A DNA stretch of 6,619 nucleotides from Candidatus Omnitrophota bacterium (GCA_028707105.1 JAQTUY010000089.1:1-6619); one strand, 5' to 3'; counted from the first letter of the stretch, positions 1 through 6,500 are shown. Notes: a model not told the origin generated them from the sequence alone. Numbers and translations are program-made.

Positions 1-514
1 CTATGCCTATCCCCTCTTTTGCCGAAGCCAGGATAATATCTTCCTCTTGAAAACCCAGCACGCTGCAGATCTGCCCTTTGACGCGGTGGACATCCGCCTG
101 CGCCAGGTCGATCTTGTTTATAACCGGTATAATCGCCAGCTTTAACTCTTTGGCAAGATGAAAATTAGCTACAGTCTGAGCTTCTATACCCTGTCCGGCG
201 TCAACAACTAACAACGCCCCCTCGCAGGCTGCCAGGGATTTAGAAACCTCATAGGTAAAATCAACATGTCCGGGGGTATCAACAAGGTTATAAATGTAAT
301 TAGATCCGTCTTTAGCGTGGTAGTTAAGCCTGACCGCTTTAGCCTTGATCGTAATACCCCTCTCCCTTTCCAGGTCCATATCGTCAAGCATCTGGTTGTG
401 AAAATGCCTCTTGTCTATGGCCCCGGTAACCTCAAGGATCCTGTCGGCGAGGGTGGATTTACCGTGATCGATGTGGGCTATAATACTGAAATTTCGTATG
501 AGATTGTTATCCAT
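1..514 (-). CDS. lepA: Elongation factor 4 (LepA), N-terminal GTPase part (partial)
   Basis: The gene runs off the left edge after 171 codons of about 600. My translation from ATG at 514 gives [20 protein letters not shown], the typical LepA start. G-domain motifs: G1 AHIDHGKST (13-21), switch I region [11 protein letters not shown] (48-58), G3 DTPGHVDF (79-86), G4 NKID (133-136) and G5 ASAKEG near the break. The stretch [17 protein letters not shown] (93-109) separates it from EF-G and TypA and fits LepA closely. LepA is a ribosome-associated GTPase implicated in initiation or back-translocation. The start is 9 nt downstream of the cmk stop, and no good Shine-Dalgarno is visible (only a distant AAGGA, about 22 nt away), so it may depend on coupling to cmk. 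Confidence 0.95.
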   Translation of the reverse strand, partial: MDNNLIRNFSIIAHIDHGKSTLADRILEVTGAIDKRHFHNQMLDDMDLERERGITIKAKAVRLNYHAKDGSNYIYNLVDTPGHVDFTYEVSKSLAACEGALLVVDAGQGIEAQTVANFHLAKELKLAIIPVINKIDLAQADVHRVKGQICSVLGFQEEDIILASAKEGIGI

Positions 515-523
515 CTTTATCGT

Positions 524-1189
524 TTAATGCGCCGTGTCCTTTATTTCTGTTAAAAGCGTATCCACGACCTGATCTATGGTCATATGCGTGGTATCTATAA
601 CTTGCGCGTCGGCGGCTTTTTTTAAAGGCGCGACTTTCCGGGAAGAATCGATGTAATCGCGGTTACGAAGGTCATCCTCTACTTCTTTTAAGGTAATATT
701 CTTGCCGGCCTCCAGTAATTCCTTATGCCGCCTCCTGGCGCGCTCGGCAAAGTCAGCGTCAATATAAAATTTCTTTTCGGCATTCGGGAAGACTACGGTC
801 GTAATATCCCGCCCCTCCAGGACAGCGTTATTGTCCCGGCCCATCCTGCGTTGAAGCAGGACCATGGCTTCCCGCACGCCCTTGACCTTGGCTATGTCGG
901 AAACATACTTGGCGATCACCGGCTCTCTTATTTCCCTGCTCACATCCCTGCCGTCAAGGTAAACGGTCAGGGCGCCGTCATGGCCGCCGACCAGGCGGAT
1001 ATCCGAATCGCGCGCCAATTCAACCAGCCGGCCTTCATCACTAAGATCGATCTTCTTTTCCAGGGCTTTAAAGGTCACCGCCCGGTACATCGCCCCGGTA
1101 TCTATATAAAGAAAGCCCAGTTTATGGGCTGTCATCCTGGCAACGGTACTCTTGCCGCTGCCGGCAGGTCCATCAATAGCTACTATCAT
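524..1189 (-). CDS. cmk: Cytidylate (CMP/dCMP) kinase
   Basis: Phosphorylates CMP and dCMP to the diphosphates with ATP, in the cytosol. The 221 residues match the usual 220-230. Motifs: a P-loop in IDGPAGSGKST (5-15), DTGAMYRAVT (30-39), the CMP-kinase-specific insert with GRDVSREIREP (80-90), VSDIAKVKGVREAM (96-109), EGRDITTVVFP (125-135; Thr130 where Gly is common) and the LID and C-terminal segment with RDYIDSSRKVAPLKKAADA followed by IDTT. The start is the ATG of an ATGA overlap with the tyrA stop, with AGGGA (1199-1203) 9 nt upstream, so translation is probably coupled to tyrA. In many bacteria aroA lies between tyrA and cmk; here they abut. lepA begins 9 nt after the cmk stop. Confidence 0.97.
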   Translation of the reverse strand: MIVAIDGPAGSGKSTVARMTAHKLGFLYIDTGAMYRAVTFKALEKKIDLSDEGRLVELARDSDIRLVGGHDGALTVYLDGRDVSREIREPVIAKYVSDIAKVKGVREAMVLLQRRMGRDNNAVLEGRDITTVVFPNAEKKFYIDADFAERARRRHKELLEAGKNITLKEVEDDLRNRDYIDSSRKVAPLKKAADAQVIDTTHMTIDQVVDTLLTEIKDTAH

Positions 1190-2016
1190 TTTAAGCTGTC
1201 CCTTTTTTTCTTAGCCCCCACTAAAACTTTCTCCAGAAACTTCAGGTCCTTTTTCCGCAGGGCGGATCTTACCGCCGAGAGCCGCTTTTGAAAGCGTTCG
1301 ATAGCCTCAAGGATAGGCTGGCGGTTACTGATAAAAATATCTTTCCAGACCTCGGCTTCGGAAGAAGCGATCCGGGTCGTATCCTTCAGGCCGTTTGAAC
1401 CAAATTTTAAGAAATCATCAGGTATTATGTCGATAAGGCAAAAAGCGGCCAGGTGCGGCAAGTGGCTGACCAAAGACAATATCTTATCGTGCGCGGAAGG
1501 CGTAATCACAGCCACCCTGGAGCCGAGCCTTGCCCAAAACTTACTTATCTTAAGCAAAGCGGAGCCTTTAGTATTCCTGGTAGGGGTCAATATACAAAGC
1601 GAGCCTTTAAAAATATCCGGGCTGGCATTAGCGACCCCCCGTTTCTCGGAACCCGCCATAGGATGACTGCCTACAAAATTGGGAAAGACCTTTTCAAGCT
1701 TAAGGACGATCTCTTTTTTTGTGCTGCCTACATCTGTTACAATACAGTCCCTGCCGATGATCCGGGATATTTCCGGAGCCGAGCCGATTATCACGCCGAC
1801 CGGCGCGGCCATGATCAGAAGATCCGCTCCTTTTATGATGTCCAGATCCCGCGAGATGAGATCGACCACCTTCATCCGGCGCGCCAGGAACAAGGTCTCT
1901 TTGCTGCGGCAGACCCCGACTACCTCATCGGCAAGCCTGTTCTTTTTTATGGCCAGCGCTATTGACCCGCCGATCAACCCCACTCCGACAATCGCCACCT
2001 TCTTGAATAACTTCAT
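1186..2016 (-). CDS. tyrA: TyrA family prephenate (or arogenate) dehydrogenase
   Basis: Oxidative decarboxylation of prephenate to 4-hydroxyphenylpyruvate, or of arogenate to Tyr. The 276 residues comprise a Rossmann domain with VGVGLIGGS (10-18), DVGSTK (95-100) and the catalytic HPMAGSE (118-124), then an all-helical dimerisation domain with SHLPH (184-188) and GLKDTTRIAS. There is no ACT domain, so no built-in feedback site is evident. At the end of strand beta-2, where NAD enzymes usually carry Asp, the sequence is GVCRSKET (34-41), with Cys-Arg instead. That resembles NADP-using TyrA proteins of the cyanobacterial type, so the cofactor could be NADP+ (inference). An in-frame TGA lies two codons upstream of ATG 2016, so the start cannot be extended. 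AGGGG (2024-2028) precedes it. The TGA stop overlaps the cmk ATG by 4 nt. Confidence 0.94.
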   Translation of the reverse strand: MKLFKKVAIVGVGLIGGSIALAIKKNRLADEVVGVCRSKETLFLARRMKVVDLISRDLDIIKGADLLIMAAPVGVIIGSAPEISRIIGRDCIVTDVGSTKKEIVLKLEKVFPNFVGSHPMAGSEKRGVANASPDIFKGSLCILTPTRNTKGSALLKISKFWARLGSRVAVITPSAHDKILSLVSHLPHLAAFCLIDIIPDDFLKFGSNGLKDTTRIASSEAEVWKDIFISNRQPILEAIERFQKRLSAVRSALRKKDLKFLEKVLVGAKKKRDSLK

Positions 2017-2062
2017 CTTTCATCCCCTGTCAAGCGCCTCTGATCCGCCGCTTCTATCAGCT
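2017..2062 (-). other. aroF-tyrA spacer, the longest non-coding gap in the window
   Basis: 46 nt. It holds the tyrA ribosome site (AGGGG at 2024-2028, 7 nt before the start) and a short inverted repeat CTGAT/ATCAG (2040-2060, 5-bp stem, 11-nt loop) with no following T tract, so not a convincing terminator. An exact TTGACA is present just upstream of the ribosome site. The hexamer 17 nt downstream, inside tyrA, is TTATTC, a poor -10, so I do not call a promoter. Confidence 0.5.
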
Positions 2063-3079
2063 TTACATCTCCCGGTTAACCGCCTTGGCTATGCCTTTTA
2101 AGTCCTTGATCATATCCGCGAACTTTTCAGGAAGAAGCGATTGCGCCCCGTCAGATACCGCCTCTTCGGGACGGTTGTGCAGCTCTACTATAAGTCCGTC
2201 GAACCCGGCGGCAACTCCCGCACTGGAAAGCGAAGGCACCAGCCCCCACTTACCAGCGGCATGGCTGGGGTCGACGATCACCGGAAGATGCGATAATTGC
2301 TTGACTGCCGGCACAGCGCTGATATCCAGGGTATTGCGGGTAAAATCCTCAAAGGTCCTGATTCCGCGTTCACAAAGGATGACATTAAAGTTACCTTCAG
2401 ACAATATGTATTCGGCGGACATCAGCCATTCCTTGATCGTCGAAGACATCCCGCGTTTTAGAAGGACGGCCTTCTTGGACTGGCCGACCTCTCTTAAAAG
2501 ATTGAAGTTCTGCATATTACGCGCGCCGATCTGAAGGATATCGGCATAGCGGGAGACCAACTCCACGTCGCGCACATCCATGACCTCGGTCACCGTGACC
2601 AGATTTAACTCATTGCCTACCTTCTGAAGATACTTTAAGCCTTCTTCCCCTAATCCCTGGAAAGTATACGGCGAAGTGCGCGGCTTGAACGCCCCGCCCC
2701 GAAGGACCGCGGCTCCGGCGTCTTTTACCTTAATGGCGATCTCGCGCAACAACTCGTAGTTCTCTATCGCGCAAGGGCCGGCCATGATGATTATCTTTTT
2801 ACCGCCTATCTTGACCCCCTTGCCCAGGCCGATCACTGAATCCTCAGACTTAAATTCCCGGGATACAAGCTTATATGGAGCCAGGACCGACATTACCTTC
2901 TCAACGCCGGGAAAAACCTCCAAGGGAGTGACGCGCAGGATATCCTCAGGGCCGATAACCCCGATGATGGTCCTTTCCGTACCTCTGGATATCATGGGGG
3001 TAAGCCCCAGCTTCTCTATGCGCTCCTTGATATGGCTGACCTGCTGATCTGTGGCGTCATGCCTCAAAACAATGATCAT
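2063..3079 (-). CDS. aroF: 3-deoxy-7-phosphoheptulonate (DAHP) synthase, Thermotoga-type with N-terminal regulatory domain
   Basis: Condenses phosphoenolpyruvate with erythrose 4-phosphate, the first step of the shikimate pathway. At 338 residues it has the full Thermotoga-type layout (class I-beta): a ferredoxin-like N-terminal domain (about 1-70, from MIIVLRHD), known in that family to mediate Tyr/Phe feedback, then a TIM barrel. Barrel motifs: MAGPCAIE (99-106), [19 protein letters not shown] (126-144), IGARNMQNF (184-192), LLKRGMSST (206-214) and DPSHAAGKW (270-278). The four metal ligands are all present: C103, H273, E299 and D310. A small departure is [13 protein letters not shown] (299-311), where most relatives as I recall them have a Pro after the His. 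ATG at 3079 has GGAGG (3089-3093) 9 nt upstream, and the gene starts 15 nt after hisC. It ends 46 nt before tyrA. Confidence 0.96.
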   Translation of the reverse strand: MIIVLRHDATDQQVSHIKERIEKLGLTPMISRGTERTIIGVIGPEDILRVTPLEVFPGVEKVMSVLAPYKLVSREFKSEDSVIGLGKGVKIGGKKIIIMAGPCAIENYELLREIAIKVKDAGAAVLRGGAFKPRTSPYTFQGLGEEGLKYLQKVGNELNLVTVTEVMDVRDVELVSRYADILQIGARNMQNFNLLREVGQSKKAVLLKRGMSSTIKEWLMSAEYILSEGNFNVILCERGIRTFEDFTRNTLDISAVPAVKQLSHLPVIVDPSHAAGKWGLVPSLSSAGVAAGFDGLIVELHNRPEEAVSDGAQSLLPEKFADMIKDLKGIAKAVNREM

Positions 3080-3088
3080 CTTAAAAGC

Positions 3089-3093
3089 CCTCC
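3089..3093 (-). promoter_or_regulatory. Shine-Dalgarno site of aroF
   Basis: GGAGG on the mRNA, 9 nt before the aroF ATG at 3079. It begins 1 nt before the end of the hisC reading frame, whose TAG stop lies at 3095-3097, and it occupies most of the 15-nt spacer. It supports the full-length start with the complete ferredoxin-like domain. Confidence 0.8.
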
Positions 3094-3094
3094 G

Positions 3095-4174
3095 CTACAA
3101 TACTTCCTTAAAGATCTTGATAAATCTCTGGTTTTCTTTTGACGTGCCGACGCTGACCCTGATGAAATTCTTCAGCCCGTACTGTTTCATATCCCGCACG
3201 ATGACACCGCGTTTGAGCATACCTTTAAAGACCGTAACACAGTCTTTGCCGGTATCTACCAGTATAAAATTGGCTACGGATGGGATGTAAGGAACACCCA
3301 TCTTATCCAGCTGTTCATACAAATAACGCTTGCCCACCAGGGTCTTCTCGCGGACCTGATTAAGGAACTTATCGTCTTTTAACGCGGCCACTCCCGCTGC
3401 CTGAGCCAGGATATTCACGTTGAACGGCGGACGGACACGCTCCATATAAGCGATAAATTCCGGCCTGGCTATCGCGTATCCCAGGCGAAGGCCCGCCAAA
3501 CCATAGGACTTGGAACAGGTCTTAAGCACGATCACGTTTTTCCGCTCAAGATACGAAAGGCTGCGGGGAAAGTCATCCACATCCACGAATAAGTCATAGG
3601 CCTCGTCAAAAACCACGATCACATCGGGAGGCAGGTTCTTAAATAACTCTTCCACCTCGTACTTAGTGACATAAGTACCGGTGGGATTATTGGGATTGGC
3701 GATAAAGATCACTTTTGTCTTCTTATTCACCCTTCTTCTTATCGCCTCGAGGTTATACCTGAAATATGTCAGGGGCACCTGCGTAAACCTGCGGTTATTG
3801 ATCCTGGAGATTATGCCGTACTCAAGAAAGGTATTATCCGCGGTAAGGACTTCCTCATCATCTTCCACAAAAGTCCTGATGATAACGTCTATCAATTCAT
3901 CCGAGCCGTTCCCGCAGCAGAAATTCGCCGGTTTTAAGCCGTACTTACCAGCCAGGGCGTTCTTCAGATAATAACAGCTGCCGTCGGGATACCTGTTAAC
4001 GGCAAAGATCTCCTTCTTAAGCCTCTTGACCGCGGCCGGGGAAGCGCCAAACGGGTTCTCATTAGAAGCCAGTTTGATGATATCCTTTAAGCCGTATTCA
4101 CGGCGCACCTCGTCTATCGGCTTGCCCGGCTGATAAGGAGTTATATTCAGTATATTCTTTCTGATAAGAGACAT
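3095..4174 (-). CDS. hisC: Histidinol-phosphate aminotransferase family (HisC); probably also aromatic aminotransferase
   Basis: A 359-residue class I/II fold PLP aminotransferase; HisC proteins are usually 350-370. Visible motifs: LASNENPFGASP (35-46) near the N-terminus, GNGSDELID (88-96), NPNNPTGT (160-167), VVFDEAY (187-193) with the PLP-contacting Asp, and CSKSYGLAGLRLGYA (220-234), where K222 should form the Schiff base with PLP. RVSVGTSKENQRF near the C-terminus holds the substrate-carboxylate Arg. HisC converts imidazole acetol phosphate plus glutamate to histidinol phosphate, and several family members also transaminate phenylpyruvate and 4-hydroxyphenylpyruvate. Sitting between pheA and aroF, with no his gene in view, its likely job here is the last step to Phe and Tyr; that role is inferred from context. 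ATG at 4174 has AGGTG (4182-4186) 7 nt upstream and follows the pheA stop by 2 nt. Confidence 0.92.
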   Translation of the reverse strand: MSLIRKNILNITPYQPGKPIDEVRREYGLKDIIKLASNENPFGASPAAVKRLKKEIFAVNRYPDGSCYYLKNALAGKYGLKPANFCCGNGSDELIDVIIRTFVEDDEEVLTADNTFLEYGIISRINNRRFTQVPLTYFRYNLEAIRRRVNKKTKVIFIANPNNPTGTYVTKYEVEELFKNLPPDVIVVFDEAYDLFVDVDDFPRSLSYLERKNVIVLKTCSKSYGLAGLRLGYAIARPEFIAYMERVRPPFNVNILAQAAGVAALKDDKFLNQVREKTLVGKRYLYEQLDKMGVPYIPSVANFILVDTGKDCVTVFKGMLKRGVIVRDMKQYGLKNFIRVSVGTSKENQRFIKIFKEVL

Positions 4175-4176
4175 CT

Positions 4177-5238
4177 CTATTCACCTATCGGGTATGACCC
4201 GAGTATCTTTAAGAACGTGCAGTTGACCTGCAGCTCATCCAATGCTTTTTTGACCGCATTTTCGTTGTAATGCCCCTGCAGGTCCACAAAGAAGTAGTAA
4301 TCCCAGGCTTTTTTCTTGGAAGGCCGGGATTCGATCTTGGTCAGGTTGATATGATTTTTCTTAAACGGCACCAGCATCTCGTGCAAAGCCCCGACCCTGT
4401 CCTTGATGGAAAAAAGTATCGAGGTCCTGTCTTTACCGGTCCTATCCACCTGAGTATCGCCGATGACCAAAAAGCGCGTGCTATTATGAGGCGAATCTTC
4501 AATATCCCTGGCAATCATCTTTAATCCGTACAGCTTCGCGGCCAGGGCTGAAGCGATACAGGCGGCGTTTTTTTCTTCAGAGGCTATCTGCGCACCGCGC
4601 GTGGTGCTGGAAACCTCGATATTCTCAGCTTGGTGAAGGTTTTCCTGCAGCCAAAGGCGGCACTGCCCGAAAACGTGAGGATTAGAGTATACGCGCCTGA
4701 TCTTATCTTTAGGGCACTTCGCCAGAAGATTCTGTGAGACATTAATGATGATCTGGGCGCAGATCTTAAGGTCCGAATCCACGAACATATCCAGGGTATG
4801 CGTTACCGCGCCTTCGATGGAATTTTCAATAGGAACCACCCCGTAATGCGCCTCCCCTTTTTCCACTTCGTTAAAAACATCGGCGATATTATTACAGGGA
4901 ATATAATCCGCCTGGGAACCGAACCTTTTCAAAGCGGCTATATGCGAAAAGGTAGCTTGCGGCCCCAAATAAGCAACCTTAAACGGCTCACCCTGCGCCA
5001 GGGTCGCGGACATGATCTCGCGGTATATCGCCTCTACCGCACCGGGAGATAGCGGGCCTTTATTATGCGCTTTCACCCCCGCCAGGACCTGTATCTCGCG
5101 ATCAGGGGAATAAATGCTCTTTCCCGCCTGCTTCTTTACCTGTGTAATACCCGAAGTAATACTGGCGCGATTGTTTAACAGGCCAAGGATCTGTTTGTCT
5201 ATCTTATCTATCTTACTGCGTAACTTTTTGAGATTCAT
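4177..5238 (-). CDS. pheA: Bifunctional chorismate mutase / prephenate dehydratase (P-protein) with ACT domain
   Basis: Converts chorismate to prephenate and then to phenylpyruvate, the committed Phe branch. From ATG at 5238 it is 353 residues: an AroQ-type chorismate mutase domain (1-85) with active-site candidates R7, R24, K35 and R47-E48; a prephenate dehydratase domain (about 87-262) with YLGPQATFSH (90-99), GVVPIENSIEGAV (133-145) and the catalytic STRF motif (253-256); and a C-terminal ACT domain (272-350) with GALHEML (283-289) and ESRP (303-306), the usual Phe-binding motifs, so feedback inhibition by Phe is expected. An upstream ATG at 5376 in the same frame would add 46 Pro/Lys-rich residues lying wholly inside scpB. 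I reject it because a perfect AGGAGG (5247-5252) stands 8 nt before ATG 5238, where the mutase domain begins. The gene overlaps scpB by 26 nt and ends 2 nt before hisC. Confidence 0.96.
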   Translation of the reverse strand: MNLKKLRSKIDKIDKQILGLLNNRASITSGITQVKKQAGKSIYSPDREIQVLAGVKAHNKGPLSPGAVEAIYREIMSATLAQGEPFKVAYLGPQATFSHIAALKRFGSQADYIPCNNIADVFNEVEKGEAHYGVVPIENSIEGAVTHTLDMFVDSDLKICAQIIINVSQNLLAKCPKDKIRRVYSNPHVFGQCRLWLQENLHQAENIEVSSTTRGAQIASEEKNAACIASALAAKLYGLKMIARDIEDSPHNSTRFLVIGDTQVDRTGKDRTSILFSIKDRVGALHEMLVPFKKNHINLTKIESRPSKKKAWDYYFFVDLQGHYNENAVKKALDELQVNCTFLKILGSYPIGE

Positions 5239-5866
5239 CTTCTTTTCCTCCTGAAGGTCCCTGAGCATCCGCGGCGGCGGGAGCGGGAGCGGCGGCTTCA
5301 GCGCCGCCTTCACCGGATGGGCCTTCAGCCGGGGTTTCTTGGGACTGTAATATACTGTCGATCTTGGGCAATTCATCCAGCGACTTCAATCCGAAATACT
5401 CAAGGAATTGGCGCGTAGTAGCGTAAACAAAGGGGCTTCCCGGAGCCTTCTTCCGTCCGGAAATACGGATTATCCCCATATCTTTAAGGTTCTTGATCAC
5501 TCCGCCGGTATCCACTCTCCTTAAGGATTCTATCTCGAACTTTGTTACCGGCTGTTTATAAGCGATTATCGCCAGCGTTTCCAACGCCGGGCGGGAAAGC
5601 TTATCCGAACCTTTTTGCCGGTAGAATTTCTTTAAAAAAGTGGCCAGATTTGAAGCGGTGACCATTTGAAATCCGCCCGCTACTTCCACCAGGCGCATCC
5701 CCCGGTTTTCCTTATCATACTCCGACTTTAATTCCTCTAAAAGAGCGCGGATCTGCGAAGGCTGGAGGTCTTCAAAAAGATTGCGCAGCTGGTCGATAAT
5801 AATAGGTTTATCGCTGCTGAATAATACCGCTTCTATCGTACTTTTTATGATATCTATCTCTGCCAT
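5213..5866 (-). CDS. scpB: Segregation and condensation protein B (ScpB)
   Basis: ScpB is the kleisin-associated winged-helix subunit of the SMC-ScpAB condensin, acting on the nucleoid in chromosome compaction and segregation. The 217 residues show the family pattern: IEAVLFSSDKP near the N-terminus, the hallmark ALETLAIIAYKQPVT (94-108), the second winged helix with VIKNLKDMGIIRISGRKKAPG (123-143), then YATTRQFLEYFGL (148-160) and LDELP (163-167). The family motif after the hallmark, usually I-R-G-V, reads LRRVD here (115-119). Residues 177-217 form an added low-complexity tail rich in Ala, Pro, Gly and Glu, probably disordered, which explains a length slightly above the usual 180-200. ATG at 5866 has AGGA (5875-5878) 8 nt upstream and sits 4 nt after the ruvA stop. 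The 3' end overlaps pheA by 26 nt. Its usual partner gene scpA is not in the window. Confidence 0.96.
   Translation of the reverse strand: MAEIDIIKSTIEAVLFSSDKPIIIDQLRNLFEDLQPSQIRALLEELKSEYDKENRGMRLVEVAGGFQMVTASNLATFLKKFYRQKGSDKLSRPALETLAIIAYKQPVTKFEIESLRRVDTGGVIKNLKDMGIIRISGRKKAPGSPFVYATTRQFLEYFGLKSLDELPKIDSILQSQETPAEGPSGEGGAEAAAPAPAAADAQGPSGGKEDESQKVTQ
5247..5252 (-). promoter_or_regulatory. Shine-Dalgarno site that fixes the pheA start
   Basis: The mRNA reads AGGAGG followed by an 8-nt purine-rich spacer and ATG at 5238. It is the strongest ribosome site in the window and lies inside the scpB reading frame, where it is read within the codons for Ser-Gly-Gly near the ScpB C-terminus. It decides between the 353-residue PheA start and the spurious longer one at 5376. 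It also makes coupled translation of scpB and pheA plausible. Confidence 0.85.
5291..5308 (-). repeat. Perfect 6-bp GC inverted repeat in the scpB tail, upstream of pheA
   Basis: The mRNA can fold GGCGGC-GCUGAA-GCCGCC, a six-pair all-GC stem with a six-base loop, ending about 38 nt upstream of the pheA Shine-Dalgarno site. It lies within codons of the Ala/Pro/Gly-rich ScpB tail, so codon bias toward GCC and GGC could create it by chance. No U tract follows, so it is not an intrinsic terminator. Any effect on pheA translation is speculative. Confidence 0.4.
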
Positions 5867-5870
5867 GACG

Positions 5871-6497
5871 CTATTCCTGTTTTCTTTGCCGGTAAACTTC
5901 GTTCAACAATTCTTCAGTGCTTGAAATACCTTTTTTCCGCTCCAGGGCCTTCCGGATCATCCCTTCGGCTTCTCCCCTTTTATACTGCAGCTGCGTGAGC
6001 ACCGCCAAAGCTTCTTCTTCGATACCGCCGGCCGTAGCCTCCTTAACAGCGAACTTACCATCCCGGACCAGCCCGAACTTCCCGACCTTATTCTGGAGTT
6101 TGGCTATTATTAACCTCGCCCTCTGGTCGCCTATACCGGGTAATGATTTTAAGAAAGTGATATCGCCTTCGTCGATAGCGCGGGCAATGCAGGATATCGG
6201 CTGGCTAAGCGCCTTTAAGGCAGCGCGCGGGCCTATCCCCGAAACAGTAATGAACTGCTCAAAGAATTCTCTTTCTACTTCGCTCAAGAAACCTATCAGT
6301 ACCGGCGTATTCCTGGCAGGCTCAACCTGCAAATAATGATAAGTTACCAGGCTAACGGCGCCTTCAGGGCTTAAATTCTCATCCAGGCGCTGCATGGTAG
6401 TCGGAGGAACAAGCACCTCATAGCATATCCCCCCTATATCGATAAGGAGAAGGTCCTCGCCCCTTTCTATTAATTTACCCCGGATCCTGCCGATCAT
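5871..6497 (-). CDS. ruvA: Holliday junction branch migration complex subunit RuvA
   Basis: The 208-residue product is close to the usual 190-205. RuvA tetramers bind the four-way junction and load the RuvB motor. Visible parts in order: the N-terminal OB-fold, beginning MIGRIRGKL; two helix-hairpin-helix motifs, VSGIGPRAALKAL (residues 85-97) and LPGIGDQRARLIIAKL (119-134), that contact the DNA backbone; a linker of about 15-20 residues; and domain III (about 155-205), which contacts RuvB. The acidic-pin loop of the OB domain is unusual: between YH (53-54) and GF (69-70) it reads YLQVEPARNTPVLI. That is three residues longer than my recollection of the E. coli loop, and the second pin acid appears to be replaced by proline. 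ATG at 6497 is 3 nt after the ruvC stop, with only a weak GGGG ribosome site. ruvB does not follow; scpB does. Confidence 0.96.
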   Translation of the reverse strand: MIGRIRGKLIERGEDLLLIDIGGICYEVLVPPTTMQRLDENLSPEGAVSLVTYHYLQVEPARNTPVLIGFLSEVEREFFEQFITVSGIGPRAALKALSQPISCIARAIDEGDITFLKSLPGIGDQRARLIIAKLQNKVGKFGLVRDGKFAVKEATAGGIEEEALAVLTQLQYKRGEAEGMIRKALERKKGISSTEELLNEVYRQRKQE

Positions 6498-6500
6498 ATC

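Noticed and set aside
1203..1209. Run of seven A on the message near the end of tyrA as a slippage site
   Set aside because: It encodes Lys-Lys in a basic tail; no alternative product is evident, and such runs also occur in cmk.
725..1291. Long plus-strand open frame of 188 codons opposite cmk and the tyrA end
   Set aside because: It lies opposite two well-supported genes, shows no domain I recognise, and is explained by their codon pattern.
2026..2034. TTGACA upstream of tyrA as a -35 box
   Set aside because: At 17-nt spacing the hexamer is TTATTC within tyrA, a poor -10, and the site abuts the tyrA ribosome binding site.
2040..2060. CTGAT/ATCAG hairpin between aroF and tyrA as a terminator
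   Set aside because: The stem is only 5 bp, the loop is 11 nt and no T tract follows.
1453..2101. Overlapping plus-strand open frames opposite tyrA and the aroF end
   Set aside because: Shadows of tyrA and aroF; no recognisable protein, and they compete with each other in different frames.
2085..2534. Plus-strand open frame of 149 codons opposite aroF
   Set aside because: Ser/Pro/Arg-rich translation typical of an antisense shadow; aroF is unambiguous.
4225..4284. 9-bp inverted repeat GACCTGCAG / CTGCAGGTC in the pheA 3' end
   Set aside because: Both arms encode Leu-Gln pairs as CTG CAG, itself palindromic, with a 42-nt loop; chance is sufficient.
5239..5376. N-terminal extension of PheA to the ATG at 5376
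   Set aside because: It is Pro/Lys-rich, lies wholly inside scpB, and has no domain; ATG 5238 has a perfect ribosome site and begins the mutase domain.
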